Below the pieces are notes generated by a model. The model made no database searches, had not been told where the DNA came from, and saw only the letters and a program-made list of their open reading frames with translations. Positions 7,731 to 16,474 of a stretch of DNA of 40,764 nucleotides are shown here, in pieces. The stretch lies in NCBI GenBank assembly GCA_037190805.1, contig JBBCJR010000034.1:1-40764 (forward strand), written 5' to 3'. Positions within the stretch are counted from its first letter, which is position 1, and each line of letters begins with the position of its first letter. This DNA is from JBBCJR01 sp037190805. GTDB taxonomy: Bacteria; Pseudomonadota; Alphaproteobacteria; Sphingomonadales; Sphingomonadaceae. Made by a program: the position numbers and the translations under genes.

Positions 7731-8936
7731 TCAACGGCCGCCCCACTTCGCTGTCGCCTTAAAAAAGGCGAGCGTTTCCGCGTCCACCGCGTCGGCTTCC
7801 GGCCCTACCGGACCATGGCTCAGCTTTACGATCACGGTCTTGGTGTCGGGATCGAAAAACATATACTGGCCTTCGCCGCCGACGCCGGTCACGGCATTGG
7901 TTCCCTTTACGGTCCACCAGGCCCAGCCATAGCCTTTCGGCTGTTCTTCCGGGCCGGTGATGTCCCGGCTGAGATTCCTGACGAAATCGTCGGGAAAGAA
8001 GCTTCTGCCATTTGCCCGGCCGTTATTCAGCATCAGCAGGGCCAACCGCGCATAGTCGCGGGCCACGGCGTTGAAACCGCCGGCGGTGAATTCGCGGCCG
8101 ACGCCGGGCTCGCCGTCGATCACATAGAAGCCGTCAGCCTCCATCCCCGCCGGTTGCCACAGGCGCTCGCTGAGGTAGCGACTGACCGGCATCTTGGCGG
8201 CGCGCTCGACCACCCAGCCAACCACAGCCGCGTCCATGCTGTTGTAGCGGAAGAAAGTCCCTGGTTTGTGTTCCGGCTTGGTCTTCAGCGCGGTGTCGGT
8301 ATAGCGCGCCCGCTCCTGAACCCAGGACGAGACATGGGCGTCGTAGGACAGATTGCCGGGCGAGAAGAAGTTTTCGACCCAGGCAACGCCGGAACGCATT
8401 TCCATCAGATCGCGAATGGTCGTGCCGTCATAGCCGGTGCCCTTAAGTTCGGGCAGATAGCGGGTGACGGGATCGGTCACCGACCCGATCAAGCCTTCCT
8501 TCAGCGCCAGGCCGACCATCACCGCGTTCAACGACTTCGCCATCGAATAGGAATTGAGGTGGGTCGAGGCGCTGGCTCGGTTGTAATAACCGTCGTGGAC
8601 GATCACCCCATCCTTGACGATGATCAGCGCGTCGGTGAACGTTCTCTCGACGATGTCGCTGGCCGGGCGAGTCTGGCCGTCATGGCTATAGGTGAAATTC
8701 AGCGCCGCCTGCCGCACCGGCAGGGACGATGCCTTGCCGCTCGCCGCCACCGGGGCAGTGTTGAACATCGCCGCCATGCTGCGGTTAGCCAGCACGCGGA
8801 CCGGCGGATCGAACATATGGCGGCGATAGTCCATCAGCGATTTGGACGGACCGGCCGGCGCGGCGGGCGACTGCGCCGCGGCAGGAGAAGCCAGCAGCAT
8901 CGCGCCGACGATCATGGGAGCATGCAACAGCTTCAT
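7731..8936 (-). CDS. secreted serine hydrolase, beta-lactamase family
   Basis: 401-residue paralogue of the hydrolase at 5135-6361. It has a Sec signal peptide (MKLLHAPMIVGAMLLASPAAAQ) and the catalytic SxxK as S131-M-A-K134, with YNSMDAAVVGWVVE as the Tyr motif and GYGWAWWT/GGEGQY near the C-terminus. Both proteins share the order FxYSxDGxx, a TDALIIVKDG-type strand, and RSGV after the SxxK helix. Its ATG overlaps the carboxylesterase stop (TAATG), so it is translated as the last gene of the receptor-esterase-hydrolase operon. It probably acts in the periplasm on an ester, lactone or amide related to the esterase substrate; the family does not fix the substrate. Confidence 0.9.
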   Translation of the reverse strand: MKLLHAPMIVGAMLLASPAAAQSPAAPAGPSKSLMDYRRHMFDPPVRVLANRSMAAMFNTAPVAASGKASSLPVRQAALNFTYSHDGQTRPASDIVERTFTDALIIVKDGVIVHDGYYNRASASTHLNSYSMAKSLNAVMVGLALKEGLIGSVTDPVTRYLPELKGTGYDGTTIRDLMEMRSGVAWVENFFSPGNLSYDAHVSSWVQERARYTDTALKTKPEHKPGTFFRYNSMDAAVVGWVVERAAKMPVSRYLSERLWQPAGMEADGFYVIDGEPGVGREFTAGGFNAVARDYARLALLMLNNGRANGRSFFPDDFVRNLSRDITGPEEQPKGYGWAWWTVKGTNAVTGVGGEGQYMFFDPDTKTVIVKLSHGPVGPEADAVDAETLAFFKATAKWGGR

Positions 8937-10591
8937 TATTCATCCTTTCCTGCGAGCCGCGGCGTCACGCCGCCCGCCACCACGCGATAATGGCCTAAAC
9001 CCTGCTTTAGCTTGGCAAGATCGCCGCCATCGGGATCATCCACCATGCCGCTGTCGATATTGAAGATCAGCGTCTGCCGACGGTCGACGTCATAGGGCGC
9101 CCAGGCCGGAAAGCTGTCGCTCCGCGGCACGCCGTCGCGGGCGAACGACGCCCAGGCGCCACTCATCTGCCGCATCATCCGCTGCTGTTCCTCCATCTGG
9201 CCCGGCTGGGTCAGTTCGGTGCCGACGGTGTCGAGGACGAAGGGAATGTCGATGGCATGGGGCGCCATCAGCAGGCCATTGCGCGCTTTTGTTTCCCAAT
9301 CCATGCGATACATCCAGACGGGCGCGACACCCAAGGTCGCCTGGGCATCGGCGATCCGCTGGGTGAACAGCCGCGTCGGCCAGTCGGAGCGGATCAGTGC
9401 GTCCACTTCCCAGGTTCCCGCTGCGGGATGCGCGGCCTGATAATGCGCGAAGATCGCCGCGGCGTCGGCCCCGAACACGCCTTCCAGCGCCCGGATGGAG
9501 GTTGCCGCATCGCGCTGCCACGCGTTTGGCTGGTCACCCAGCAGATATTCGGTCATCTCGGTCCGGGTGGAACCGATCATCAGCGGGATGTCGCGCGACA
9601 GTGGCGATGCCCCGTTCCAGAACGGATGCTGCGGCAGGGTGTGACCATCGACGACAGGCGCGAAATCCTGGATCACGCCCATCGTGCCGAACCCGCCAAT
9701 GGCCCGGAATATCTTGTAATAGGCAGCCATGATGGCGGCTGTGGAGACGGTCTGGATGTCGCGCGCGCGATTTTCGGGAATGCCAAGCGACTTCAGCAGC
9801 CATCCGGCCAGTTCCCGGCCATAGGGCTTTTCCAGCATTGCTGGGGCCGGGCCGCTCTGGATGATGGCCTTGTGGAACAGGCCCTGGGCCGCCGGCATCG
9901 CCATCAGCAGTGACACTTTCTGCCCGCCACCGGACTGGCCGAAGATGGTGACGTTGGCGGGATCGCCTCCGAACTCCTCGATATTGTCCCGCACCCAGGC
10001 CAGTGCCTGGACGAGGTCGAGGATGCCGGCGCTGGCCGATCCTTTGAAAACCGGATCGAAGTCCTCGAAATATGCGTGGCCCAGCACCCCAAGACGATGG
10101 TTGGGGCTGACCATGACGACGTTGTTGTTGGCGGCCAGCCGCGCGCCCGCCTGATAGGCGCCGGCGGCTGAACTGCGCCACAATCCACCGCCGTGCAGCC
10201 ACACCATGACCGGCCGCTTGCCGCCATCGCGCAGCGCGGGCGTCCAGACGTTGAGGGTCAGACAGTCTTCGCTCTCCCGCATACCGGGATTGCGCCGCGC
10301 GCGCGCTCCGCCCGGTTCGGACTGGGAGCAGGCCGGACCATAGTCGAAGGCCGGCAGCGGCCGCGACCATGGAACCGGCGGCTGCGGCGGCATGAAGCGC
10401 GCCGCGCCACCGGTCGGCGCGCCGTAGCGCACCCCTTTGAACTGGTGGACGCCGCCTTCGAACCGCCCGATCACCGGCCCATGCCGCGTCGACGCCGGAC
10501 TGGCGCCGTCAGCCGGAGCGGCGAGCGCCGCTCGCCCCAGGATCAGCGGAGCGGCCATGGACGCCAGCAGCTGTCGCCGTTCGATCCTCAT
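8936..10591 (-). CDS. Tat-exported type-B carboxylesterase
   Basis: 551-residue alpha/beta-hydrolase of the type-B carboxylesterase family. It starts with a twin-arginine signal (ERRQLLASMAAPLILGRAALA), so a folded enzyme is exported to the periplasm. Family signatures are SEDCLTLNVWTP (107-118), the oxyanion loop WLHGGG (131-136) and the nucleophile elbow GQSGGG with S220; the acidic residue is probably in the STRTEMTEYL segment and the histidine in MAPHAIDIPF. Full length for the family. It lies 53 bp after the TonB-dependent receptor gene with a hairpin in between, and overlaps the following hydrolase gene by TAATG. Hydrolysis of an aromatic or acyl ester brought in by the receptor is the likely role. 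Confidence 0.92.
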   Translation of the reverse strand: MRIERRQLLASMAAPLILGRAALAAPADGASPASTRHGPVIGRFEGGVHQFKGVRYGAPTGGAARFMPPQPPVPWSRPLPAFDYGPACSQSEPGGARARRNPGMRESEDCLTLNVWTPALRDGGKRPVMVWLHGGGLWRSSAAGAYQAGARLAANNNVVMVSPNHRLGVLGHAYFEDFDPVFKGSASAGILDLVQALAWVRDNIEEFGGDPANVTIFGQSGGGQKVSLLMAMPAAQGLFHKAIIQSGPAPAMLEKPYGRELAGWLLKSLGIPENRARDIQTVSTAAIMAAYYKIFRAIGGFGTMGVIQDFAPVVDGHTLPQHPFWNGASPLSRDIPLMIGSTRTEMTEYLLGDQPNAWQRDAATSIRALEGVFGADAAAIFAHYQAAHPAAGTWEVDALIRSDWPTRLFTQRIADAQATLGVAPVWMYRMDWETKARNGLLMAPHAIDIPFVLDTVGTELTQPGQMEEQQRMMRQMSGAWASFARDGVPRSDSFPAWAPYDVDRRQTLIFNIDSGMVDDPDGGDLAKLKQGLGHYRVVAGGVTPRLAGKDE

Positions 10592-10611
10592 CCCTGTTCC
10601 CCGTTCCGGTG

Positions 10612-10635
10612 GCCGGGAGGCTGAGCCCTCCCGGC
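10612..10635. terminator. intercistronic hairpin
   Basis: Perfect 9-bp stem (GCCGGGAGG / CCTCCCGGC) with a 6-nt loop, directly after the receptor stop (10645) and before the esterase start (10591) on the minus strand. No T run follows, so it is more likely an attenuating or mRNA-stabilising hairpin that gives higher receptor than esterase expression than a full terminator. Confidence 0.55.
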
Positions 10636-10644
10636 AGTCGCGAT

Positions 10645-12936
10645 TTAGTAGCGGTAGCTGACGGTCAATCCAGCCGTCCGAGGCCGGGTCGTGCGATAGT
10701 AGAACAGCGGCATATCCGGCGTGTCGCGATATTTGGCCAGCAGCGGCGCGGTGTCGAACAGGTTGTTGACGAACAGCGATGCATCGATGCCGCTGGTCCT
10801 CAATCCCACGCGCAGGTTGACTTCGGTGATTGCCGGATCGAACCGCAAGGCGGGATCATAGCCGGATGCCCGGGGATCGTCCTGGGCGGCGAGACGCCCG
10901 TTATTGTGGCTGTTGTAGCGGGCGTCGGCATGGAAATAGAGGTCGCCGTCGGAAAGCGCCGGCAGCGTATAGTCGATATTGCCGATGAGCTGCCAAGGTG
11001 ATCCGGGCAGCGCATCCCCACCGCGAGCGAAGATCGCATCGTTGACGATGACCGTCTTTTCATATTTCGCGTCGATATAGCCGACCGAACCGCTGAGTTG
11101 CAGCTGGTCGCTCGCCTTCAGCGAGAACTGCAGGTCGAAACCCCGGCTGCGCGCTGCGCCGATATTATCGCGGAACCCGTTGCCCGCGCAGCCGGCGAGC
11201 ACGAACTGCTGGATGTCCTGCCACTTGATGTAGAAGGCGCTGGCCTCGATGCGCAGCGCGCCGCCGAACAGCTTGTTCTTGCTGCCCGCCTCGTAGCTCC
11301 AGGTGGTGTCCGGGCCGAACGACGCCGGCGCGTCCTGGATGACGCAGCTGTCGAACAGGGGCGGATTGACGCCACCGCCGCGGAAGCCCTTGGCTGCCGT
11401 GGCATAGAGCATGTTGTCGTCGTCGATCTGGTATGACAGGCCAAATTTCGGGGTGAACGGCTTCGACCGCTGCTTGCCGGTGGTGCGGGAGAAGCCGCCG
11501 TTGATCGGACCGTCGATATCGCGGAGGAAGTCGAAGTCGGCCTGACTGTAGCGCAGCCCGACGGTGGCCGTCAGCTTGTCGGTCACGTCGGCATCGATCT
11601 GAGCGAAGGCGGCAAGCTGCTTGTCGATCGTGTTGTTGGCCGCCGCGAAAACATAGAGGCCATCGGCCAGCGCATTGCCGAACGGCGGAATCAGGGCCGC
11701 CGTCGTGTCGTCGATGACGCGGGTACTCTCCTGCTGGCGCGACCGGCTGTAGTAAACGCCGGCGGTCCAGCGCACCCGTGCGTCACGATCGGTGGAGCTG
11801 AGGCGCACTTCCTGCGAGAATACCTTTTGGCGCCCCAGCGCGAGGCCGGGCGCCTGCCAGCCGGCAATGAACGGATAGGGCGAGTCGAAGATGAAGGCGG
11901 CCTGAAGGTTAGTGTAATCCTGAACGGCCCGGCCCCGGCGATCGAAATAGGCGGTGACCGACGACATCTCCACCGACCCAAGGTCGGCGGTCACATTCAG
12001 GCTGGGCAGGACGAAACGGTCGCGGGTAGGCTGACGGATCGCATAGCCGCTGACAAACTCACCCTTGTCGAAGTCGGACACGTTGCTCCAGACTGTCCCA
12101 GAGTCATTGGTGGTCGTCCGCTGGTAATAGACCGAGGGGGTGATCCGGAGCACCTCGGAGAGCTCGAACGCAAGCGCCCCGCGCAGCGCATAGATGTTGG
12201 CGCTGTTGACGTTCTCATAGGCCTCGACGCTATTCGGGGTCGCCAGGTTGAACGGCTTGCGATCTACAAAGCCGCCGTCATGGCGATAGTAAGCGCTCAG
12301 TCGCAGGCCGACCTTGTCGGCGACGAGGGGCGTGCCAACCGCAACACCCGCCTCATAACTGGGATCGCCGCTACGCGTGCTTGAAACTTCAGCCCGCGAG
12401 TAGACCGACGTCCGGTTGAGGTCCGGGGTTGGCGTGATGAAGCGAACCACGCCGCCCTGAGCGCCAGCCCCGAACAACGTGCCCTGCGGACCGCGCAGCA
12501 CCTCGATCCGGTCAAGATCAAAGATGCGGGGAAAGGCGCTGCCGAACGCGCCCTGGGCGTTGGACCGGATCTGGATCGCAACATCATCGATATAGACACC
12601 GGTCGTCGCTGCCCCCGACGACGACGATACGCCGCGGATGGAGATGTTTGTGCTGGTGGGACCGAACGCGTCGACGGAGAAAGTGAGGCCGGGCGTGATC
12701 CGCGCAATGTCATTGATGTCGCGTACACCCTGCCGGTCCATGCTTTCCTTAGTGAAGGCGGCGACACTGACTGGCACCTTGCTGAGCAGCTGATCCTGCC
12801 GGGTCGCGGTGACGATGATATCGCCCGAGGCGCTGCCGACGTCATCAGCGCCCTGAACCTGGGCTGCGGCGGGTGACGCCAGCATCGCGATCGCCGAGAC
12901 AGACAGCGCCAGCACGGCGCGATTGCACGAAATCAT
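10645..12936 (-). CDS. TonB-dependent outer-membrane receptor (sphingomonad catabolic type)
   Basis: 763-residue TonB-dependent receptor. A signal peptide ends at ASPAAAQ; the TonB box is DIIVTATR near residue 40; the plug contains DINDIARITPGLTF, IRGVSSSS, VYIDDV and IEVLRGPQGTLFGAGAQGG; the beta-barrel ends in an aromatic C-terminal residue (LTVSYRY). The type resembles the IroN/FyuA-like receptors widely expanded in sphingomonads for carbon substrates rather than the siderophore receptors at 18632 and 21099. The start has a strong GGGGAGGAAG site. Operator-like palindromes lie at 13008-13035, 72-99 bp upstream, so it probably belongs to the MarR regulon. It likely imports the substrate of the esterase and hydrolase genes that follow it. 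Confidence 0.93.
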   Translation of the reverse strand: MISCNRAVLALSVSAIAMLASPAAAQVQGADDVGSASGDIIVTATRQDQLLSKVPVSVAAFTKESMDRQGVRDINDIARITPGLTFSVDAFGPTSTNISIRGVSSSSGAATTGVYIDDVAIQIRSNAQGAFGSAFPRIFDLDRIEVLRGPQGTLFGAGAQGGVVRFITPTPDLNRTSVYSRAEVSSTRSGDPSYEAGVAVGTPLVADKVGLRLSAYYRHDGGFVDRKPFNLATPNSVEAYENVNSANIYALRGALAFELSEVLRITPSVYYQRTTTNDSGTVWSNVSDFDKGEFVSGYAIRQPTRDRFVLPSLNVTADLGSVEMSSVTAYFDRRGRAVQDYTNLQAAFIFDSPYPFIAGWQAPGLALGRQKVFSQEVRLSSTDRDARVRWTAGVYYSRSRQQESTRVIDDTTAALIPPFGNALADGLYVFAAANNTIDKQLAAFAQIDADVTDKLTATVGLRYSQADFDFLRDIDGPINGGFSRTTGKQRSKPFTPKFGLSYQIDDDNMLYATAAKGFRGGGVNPPLFDSCVIQDAPASFGPDTTWSYEAGSKNKLFGGALRIEASAFYIKWQDIQQFVLAGCAGNGFRDNIGAARSRGFDLQFSLKASDQLQLSGSVGYIDAKYEKTVIVNDAIFARGGDALPGSPWQLIGNIDYTLPALSDGDLYFHADARYNSHNNGRLAAQDDPRASGYDPALRFDPAITEVNLRVGLRTSGIDASLFVNNLFDTAPLLAKYRDTPDMPLFYYRTTRPRTAGLTVSYRY

Positions 12937-13007
12937 TTAGTCTTCCTCCCCATCCTTTGGCGTATCGTACCGCCGGGATTGTCGGCGGAAGTCATTTCCA
13001 TGATCAA

Positions 13008-13025
13008 TCAATGAATATTCATTGA
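13008..13025. promoter_or_regulatory. 18-bp palindrome overlapping the receptor operator
   Basis: Perfect palindrome TCAATGAAT/ATTCATTGA. It overlaps the CATTGA-N4-TCAATG site at 13020-13035, so the half-site ATTCATTGA is shared. Weaker symmetry extends outward to 13001 and 13032. A second regulator dimer, or RNA polymerase exclusion, could use it. It sits upstream of the receptor gene (start 12936). Confidence 0.55.
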
Positions 13026-13035
13026 ATCATCAATG
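13020..13035. promoter_or_regulatory. MarR-type operator candidate, site 4
   Basis: Perfect inverted repeat CATTGA-ATCA-TCAATG, 84-99 bp upstream of the receptor start, followed by an extra TCAATG half-site at 13037-13042. Same half-sites and spacing as the sites at 304 and 14575. Confidence 0.65.
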
Positions 13036-13070
13036 GTCAATGGTGGGCGTGAGGAAACCTGCTGTTTCGA

Positions 13071-14414
13071 TCAGGCGCGCCTGGACTCCGCTGCAGGCGC
13101 CGCATCCTGCTCGACCGGCTTTAGCAGCATGACCAGCCCCGCAACGATGAACGGAGGAATGGCGACAAGGGCCAGGGTAAGCTGCAGGGTGAAAGACGAG
13201 GCGAGCGCCAGTCCGCCAAACAGCGGCAGGATGACACCCCCGATGCGCCCGGCCCCACCCGCCCAGCCGATGCCAGTGCTACGGATGGCGGTGGGATAGA
13301 TCTGCGCCATCAGCATGTTGAGACCCGCCTGGCCGCCACCCTGGAAGAAGCTCATCATGAACAAGGTGGGCACGAACAGGGCACTATCGAATGGCACCCG
13401 CCCCAGCAGGATCAGCATCATGCCATAGCCCACAAAATAGAGGGGGATCATCCGCGTTGGACGGACGCGATCGAGCAGATAGCCGATGGTCAACATGCCC
13501 GCCATGCCACCCAGCAGGCCGACCACAGCCGCCATCGCGAACCGCTGGATCGATATGCCGGCCATCTGCTGGAAGAAGCTGGGCAACCAAGCGGCCAGCG
13601 AGGCGATCGTGCCCATCGACAAGGTGCAGGCCATGAAGATGAGAATGCTGGACCGCATCCGTCCGCCCCTGAAAACGTCGAACGGGTCAATCTTCGCCTT
13701 GCCGCCAGTCTCGCGGATAACGAATGTCTCGTCCCCGACGAGGGTGACGGCGGGATCGATCCGGCGGATGGTATTGCCAACGCCCGGGCTCCGGGGATCG
13801 CGGTTGACCTGGTAGGCCAACGATTCCGGCAGGCTGAGCAACAGCACCGGCACCAGCAGCAAAGGCATCAATCCGCCGATCCAGAAGCCGCTTTGCCATC
13901 CGAAATCAGGGACCAGCAAAGCCACCACGGCGCCCGCCGCATTACCCAGACTATACCCCGCCATGCCGACCGCAATGAAGGTCGACCGCCGCTGTTTGGG
14001 GGTAAACTCCGATAACAGCGCAACCGCCGTCGGCAGCACCCCCGCCAGAAACAGCCCCGCGAGACCGCGAAGGATCGCCAGCATCGTGATCGAGGTCGCA
14101 AACACCGTCAGCAGCGTCAATCCACCAAAGATCAGCGACGATGCCACCAGCATCCGCTTCCGGCCGAAGAAGTCGGCCATTGGACTGACGAAGAAAGCCC
14201 CAACGGCGAGTCCGATCTGCTGAAGCAGGAACACCAGCGTCATGGCGGCGGGGGTTACCCCGAAATCGTGCGCGATCGCCGGCGCGATCTTGCCGACCAT
14301 GAAAATGTCGAACCCGTCGACGAACATCACCAGCGCACACAGCAGCAGCACCGTGTAATGGATCCCGCGCAAGCGCTGGCCGTCGATGAACGCCTGAACG
14401 TCGAACAGTCGCAT
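13071..14414 (-). CDS. MFS transporter, aromatic acid:H+ symporter type
   Basis: 447-residue inner-membrane transporter of the major facilitator superfamily with 12 predicted membrane segments. The first helix carries DGFDIFMVGKIAPAIAHDFG, the signature of the aromatic acid:H+ symporter (AAHS) group that includes PcaK and BenK; the loop after helix 2 has SPMADFFGRKRML, the conserved MFS motif A. A central loop at about residues 200-250 is hydrophilic. It lies between the flavin hydroxylase and the TonB-dependent receptor, all leftward. A 40-bp perfect palindrome is 149 bp upstream. It likely moves the aromatic acid released by periplasmic esterases into the cytoplasm. Confidence 0.93.
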   Translation of the reverse strand: MRLFDVQAFIDGQRLRGIHYTVLLLCALVMFVDGFDIFMVGKIAPAIAHDFGVTPAAMTLVFLLQQIGLAVGAFFVSPMADFFGRKRMLVASSLIFGGLTLLTVFATSITMLAILRGLAGLFLAGVLPTAVALLSEFTPKQRRSTFIAVGMAGYSLGNAAGAVVALLVPDFGWQSGFWIGGLMPLLLVPVLLLSLPESLAYQVNRDPRSPGVGNTIRRIDPAVTLVGDETFVIRETGGKAKIDPFDVFRGGRMRSSILIFMACTLSMGTIASLAAWLPSFFQQMAGISIQRFAMAAVVGLLGGMAGMLTIGYLLDRVRPTRMIPLYFVGYGMMLILLGRVPFDSALFVPTLFMMSFFQGGGQAGLNMLMAQIYPTAIRSTGIGWAGGAGRIGGVILPLFGGLALASSFTLQLTLALVAIPPFIVAGLVMLLKPVEQDAAPAAESRRA

Positions 14415-14562
14415 CCTGCCTCCCTGGCCCGCCGCGCGGTCATTTGCCGAAGTGGAGGATCGCCTTTCCCGCAGGGCTTTCAGCCGCTACCGCAATTTTT
14501 CGCTCGCTTCTGAGCACACGGCAAACTGCGGCCTGAATCTACCTTTAGCGTCTCGACTTCCA

Positions 14563-14602
14563 GCACTCCATATTCATTGACTAGTCAATGAATATGGAGT
14601 GC
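14563..14602. promoter_or_regulatory. 40-bp perfect palindrome containing operator site 5
   Basis: Every base pairs across the centre between 14582 and 14583. The inner part is CATTGA-CTAG-TCAATG (14575-14590), the same pattern as sites 1 and 4, here inside the longer repeat. It lies between the hydroxylase stop (14621) and the transporter start (14414) on the minus strand. It can act as an operator for the transporter promoter, and in RNA it would form a 20-bp stem without a loop, so it may also end or protect the hydroxylase transcript. No T run follows. Confidence 0.7.
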
Positions 14603-14620
14603 GCAAGAGCAGTGTGAAGT

Positions 14621-16264
14621 TCAACCGCCCAGCCGGCCGCTGATACGGTCGATCAGTGCTGCGGCATCGGTTGGCACCAGATCCCCCCGCCAAGCGACAT
14701 GACGATCGGGACGGCTGATCAACAACGTGTTCCGGTAGGGTTCGGGTCGCGGCACGTCGATGTCGAGGAGGGCCAGCGGCACGCCCAGCTTCGCCGCCGC
14801 CGCCATCAAAGGCGCCACATCCGCCCCGGCGTCGAAGCGCAGCAGAGTATAGTCGGGACCCAGCGCATCGTAGAGCGACTTGCCTCCATCCAGCCAGAAA
14901 TGGGGCGTTCTGCACCCCGGCACCGTCGACGGGGTATAATCATACATCGTGTAGGCCGGCGCTTCCTCGCCGTCATAGGCGATCAAGGGCGAAGCCGGAT
15001 AGAAATAGCCATAATTCAATCCCGCGCAGGCAAACTGCTGGACATGCAGCTTGTAGGCTTCCGCCCCCACGATGTCGCGGAGCGCCGCGCCCGACGCACT
15101 GTCCTCGTCGATCCGCTCGGGAATGCTCAGCCGTTCTGCTATCGCCTTTTGCGCATGGTTCATGGCGAAACGCGACACCTGCTCCGTGATCGGCAGGCGT
15201 TCGGCTTCATAGGCATCCAGAATGGTGGCTGGGGCCCAGTCGGCGAGATGCGCCGCCAATAACCAGGACAGGTTCAGAGCATCAGCGATACCCGCGTTCA
15301 TGCCATAACCGGCATAGGGCACCCAGAGATGCGCGGCGTCGCCGCAGATGAACAGCCGCCGGTCGCGAAACCGATTCGCGACCAGGCGGCGGCCAATCCA
15401 ATCTTCCTGGCGGATCACATCATAAGTGAAATCATCGCCGACCCCGAGCAGGCGGCGCAGCCAGAAGTCACGATCGACCGCCTCGAACCCATCCTCATCA
15501 GGCAGCAGGTAATTGTGCAACAGCCACAACTCCCGCCCGTCGATCGCGACCAGATTGCCCGCTCGGTGGCCGAGGTAGAGATAGCTCATCCAGGCCGGCC
15601 CAGTCTGAATCCGCTGCAGCAGGTCCGGCGCCCGGAAATAGGTGGACTGGACGCGCTGGATGACCGCATCGCCCTCCAGCCGCGCACCGATCTGCTTTCG
15701 CACCATCGAACCTCCACCGTCGCAGCCGACCAGATATCGCGCCATCAGAGTAACGGGACGCTGCGCGGTAAGGTCGGTTGCCGTCACCCTGACGCCCCCC
15801 GCATCCTGACTGACATGATCCACGCGCAGCCCATGGCGCAGCGTGATCCGCGGGTGAGCCTGGGCACGCGCAAGCAGGATCGGCTCGAAATAAATCTGGT
15901 TCACTCGATGAGGCGGCTCCGCGGTCGGCCACCAGCCATCCGGGCCGTCGATATCGCTGAACCGGTCCCGCCGGCAGGGAATGGGGATGCGGGTCAGTTC
16001 ATATCCCGTGGCGCGTGTTCGGACGACGACATCGTTCGGATAGTCGTCGGGCAGCCCGACCGCGCGAACCTCGTCCGCAAGGCCAAGCCGGCGAAAACTC
16101 TCCATCGTCCGTGACGATACATGGTTGCAGCGCACGGTCGCGTTCTCGCCGGGGCCCAGCTGCTCTGCCACCAACACGTCGATCCCCCGCTCAGCGAGAT
16201 CCAGCGCCAGACACAGCCCAACGGGGCCCGCCCCTACAACGACGACGGGTATCTGTTGATTCAT
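14621..16264 (-). CDS. FAD-dependent aromatic hydroxylase (PHBH/MhpA family)
   Basis: 547-residue class A flavoprotein monooxygenase, which hydroxylates phenolic rings using NAD(P)H and O2. The FAD-binding dinucleotide fold GAGPVG is at 11-16 with the following acidic AEQ; the second FAD motif is CGDAAHLWVPYAGYGMNAG near residue 300. The C-terminal part (about 420-547) has the thioredoxin-like domain of the phenol hydroxylase group, with LLISRPDRHVAWRGDLVP near the end. ATG 16264 is chosen because the residues after it fit the family start; an in-frame ATG at 16300 is the alternative. It is separated from the histidine kinase upstream and lies before the MFS transporter, so it probably hydroxylates the imported aromatic acid or phenol. 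Confidence 0.92.
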   Translation of the reverse strand: MNQQIPVVVVGAGPVGLCLALDLAERGIDVLVAEQLGPGENATVRCNHVSSRTMESFRRLGLADEVRAVGLPDDYPNDVVVRTRATGYELTRIPIPCRRDRFSDIDGPDGWWPTAEPPHRVNQIYFEPILLARAQAHPRITLRHGLRVDHVSQDAGGVRVTATDLTAQRPVTLMARYLVGCDGGGSMVRKQIGARLEGDAVIQRVQSTYFRAPDLLQRIQTGPAWMSYLYLGHRAGNLVAIDGRELWLLHNYLLPDEDGFEAVDRDFWLRRLLGVGDDFTYDVIRQEDWIGRRLVANRFRDRRLFICGDAAHLWVPYAGYGMNAGIADALNLSWLLAAHLADWAPATILDAYEAERLPITEQVSRFAMNHAQKAIAERLSIPERIDEDSASGAALRDIVGAEAYKLHVQQFACAGLNYGYFYPASPLIAYDGEEAPAYTMYDYTPSTVPGCRTPHFWLDGGKSLYDALGPDYTLLRFDAGADVAPLMAAAAKLGVPLALLDIDVPRPEPYRNTLLISRPDRHVAWRGDLVPTDAAALIDRISGRLGG

Positions 16265-16474
16265 CGAGACAATGTCCTGGCCGAAGAGTGGATGCGCCAA
16301 ATATCATCAGACATCTAACTAATATTTGAGCGTCTGACAACGAGCGTGTGCCGGTCCCCATGAAACGAGCCATGTCGACCCAAGGATCGCCGCCGGTAGA
16401 TTCCGCCGCGCCGCCTGTTGCCCTATCAGGCCGACCCCGAAGATCGGACCCGCTCCCGCCAGGCGATATCGTGA

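Noticed and set aside
16307..16337. TCAGAC...GTCTGA inverted repeat upstream of the hydroxylase
   Set aside because: Only 6-bp arms 19 bp apart, unlike the regulon motif; likely chance, so not annotated as an operator.
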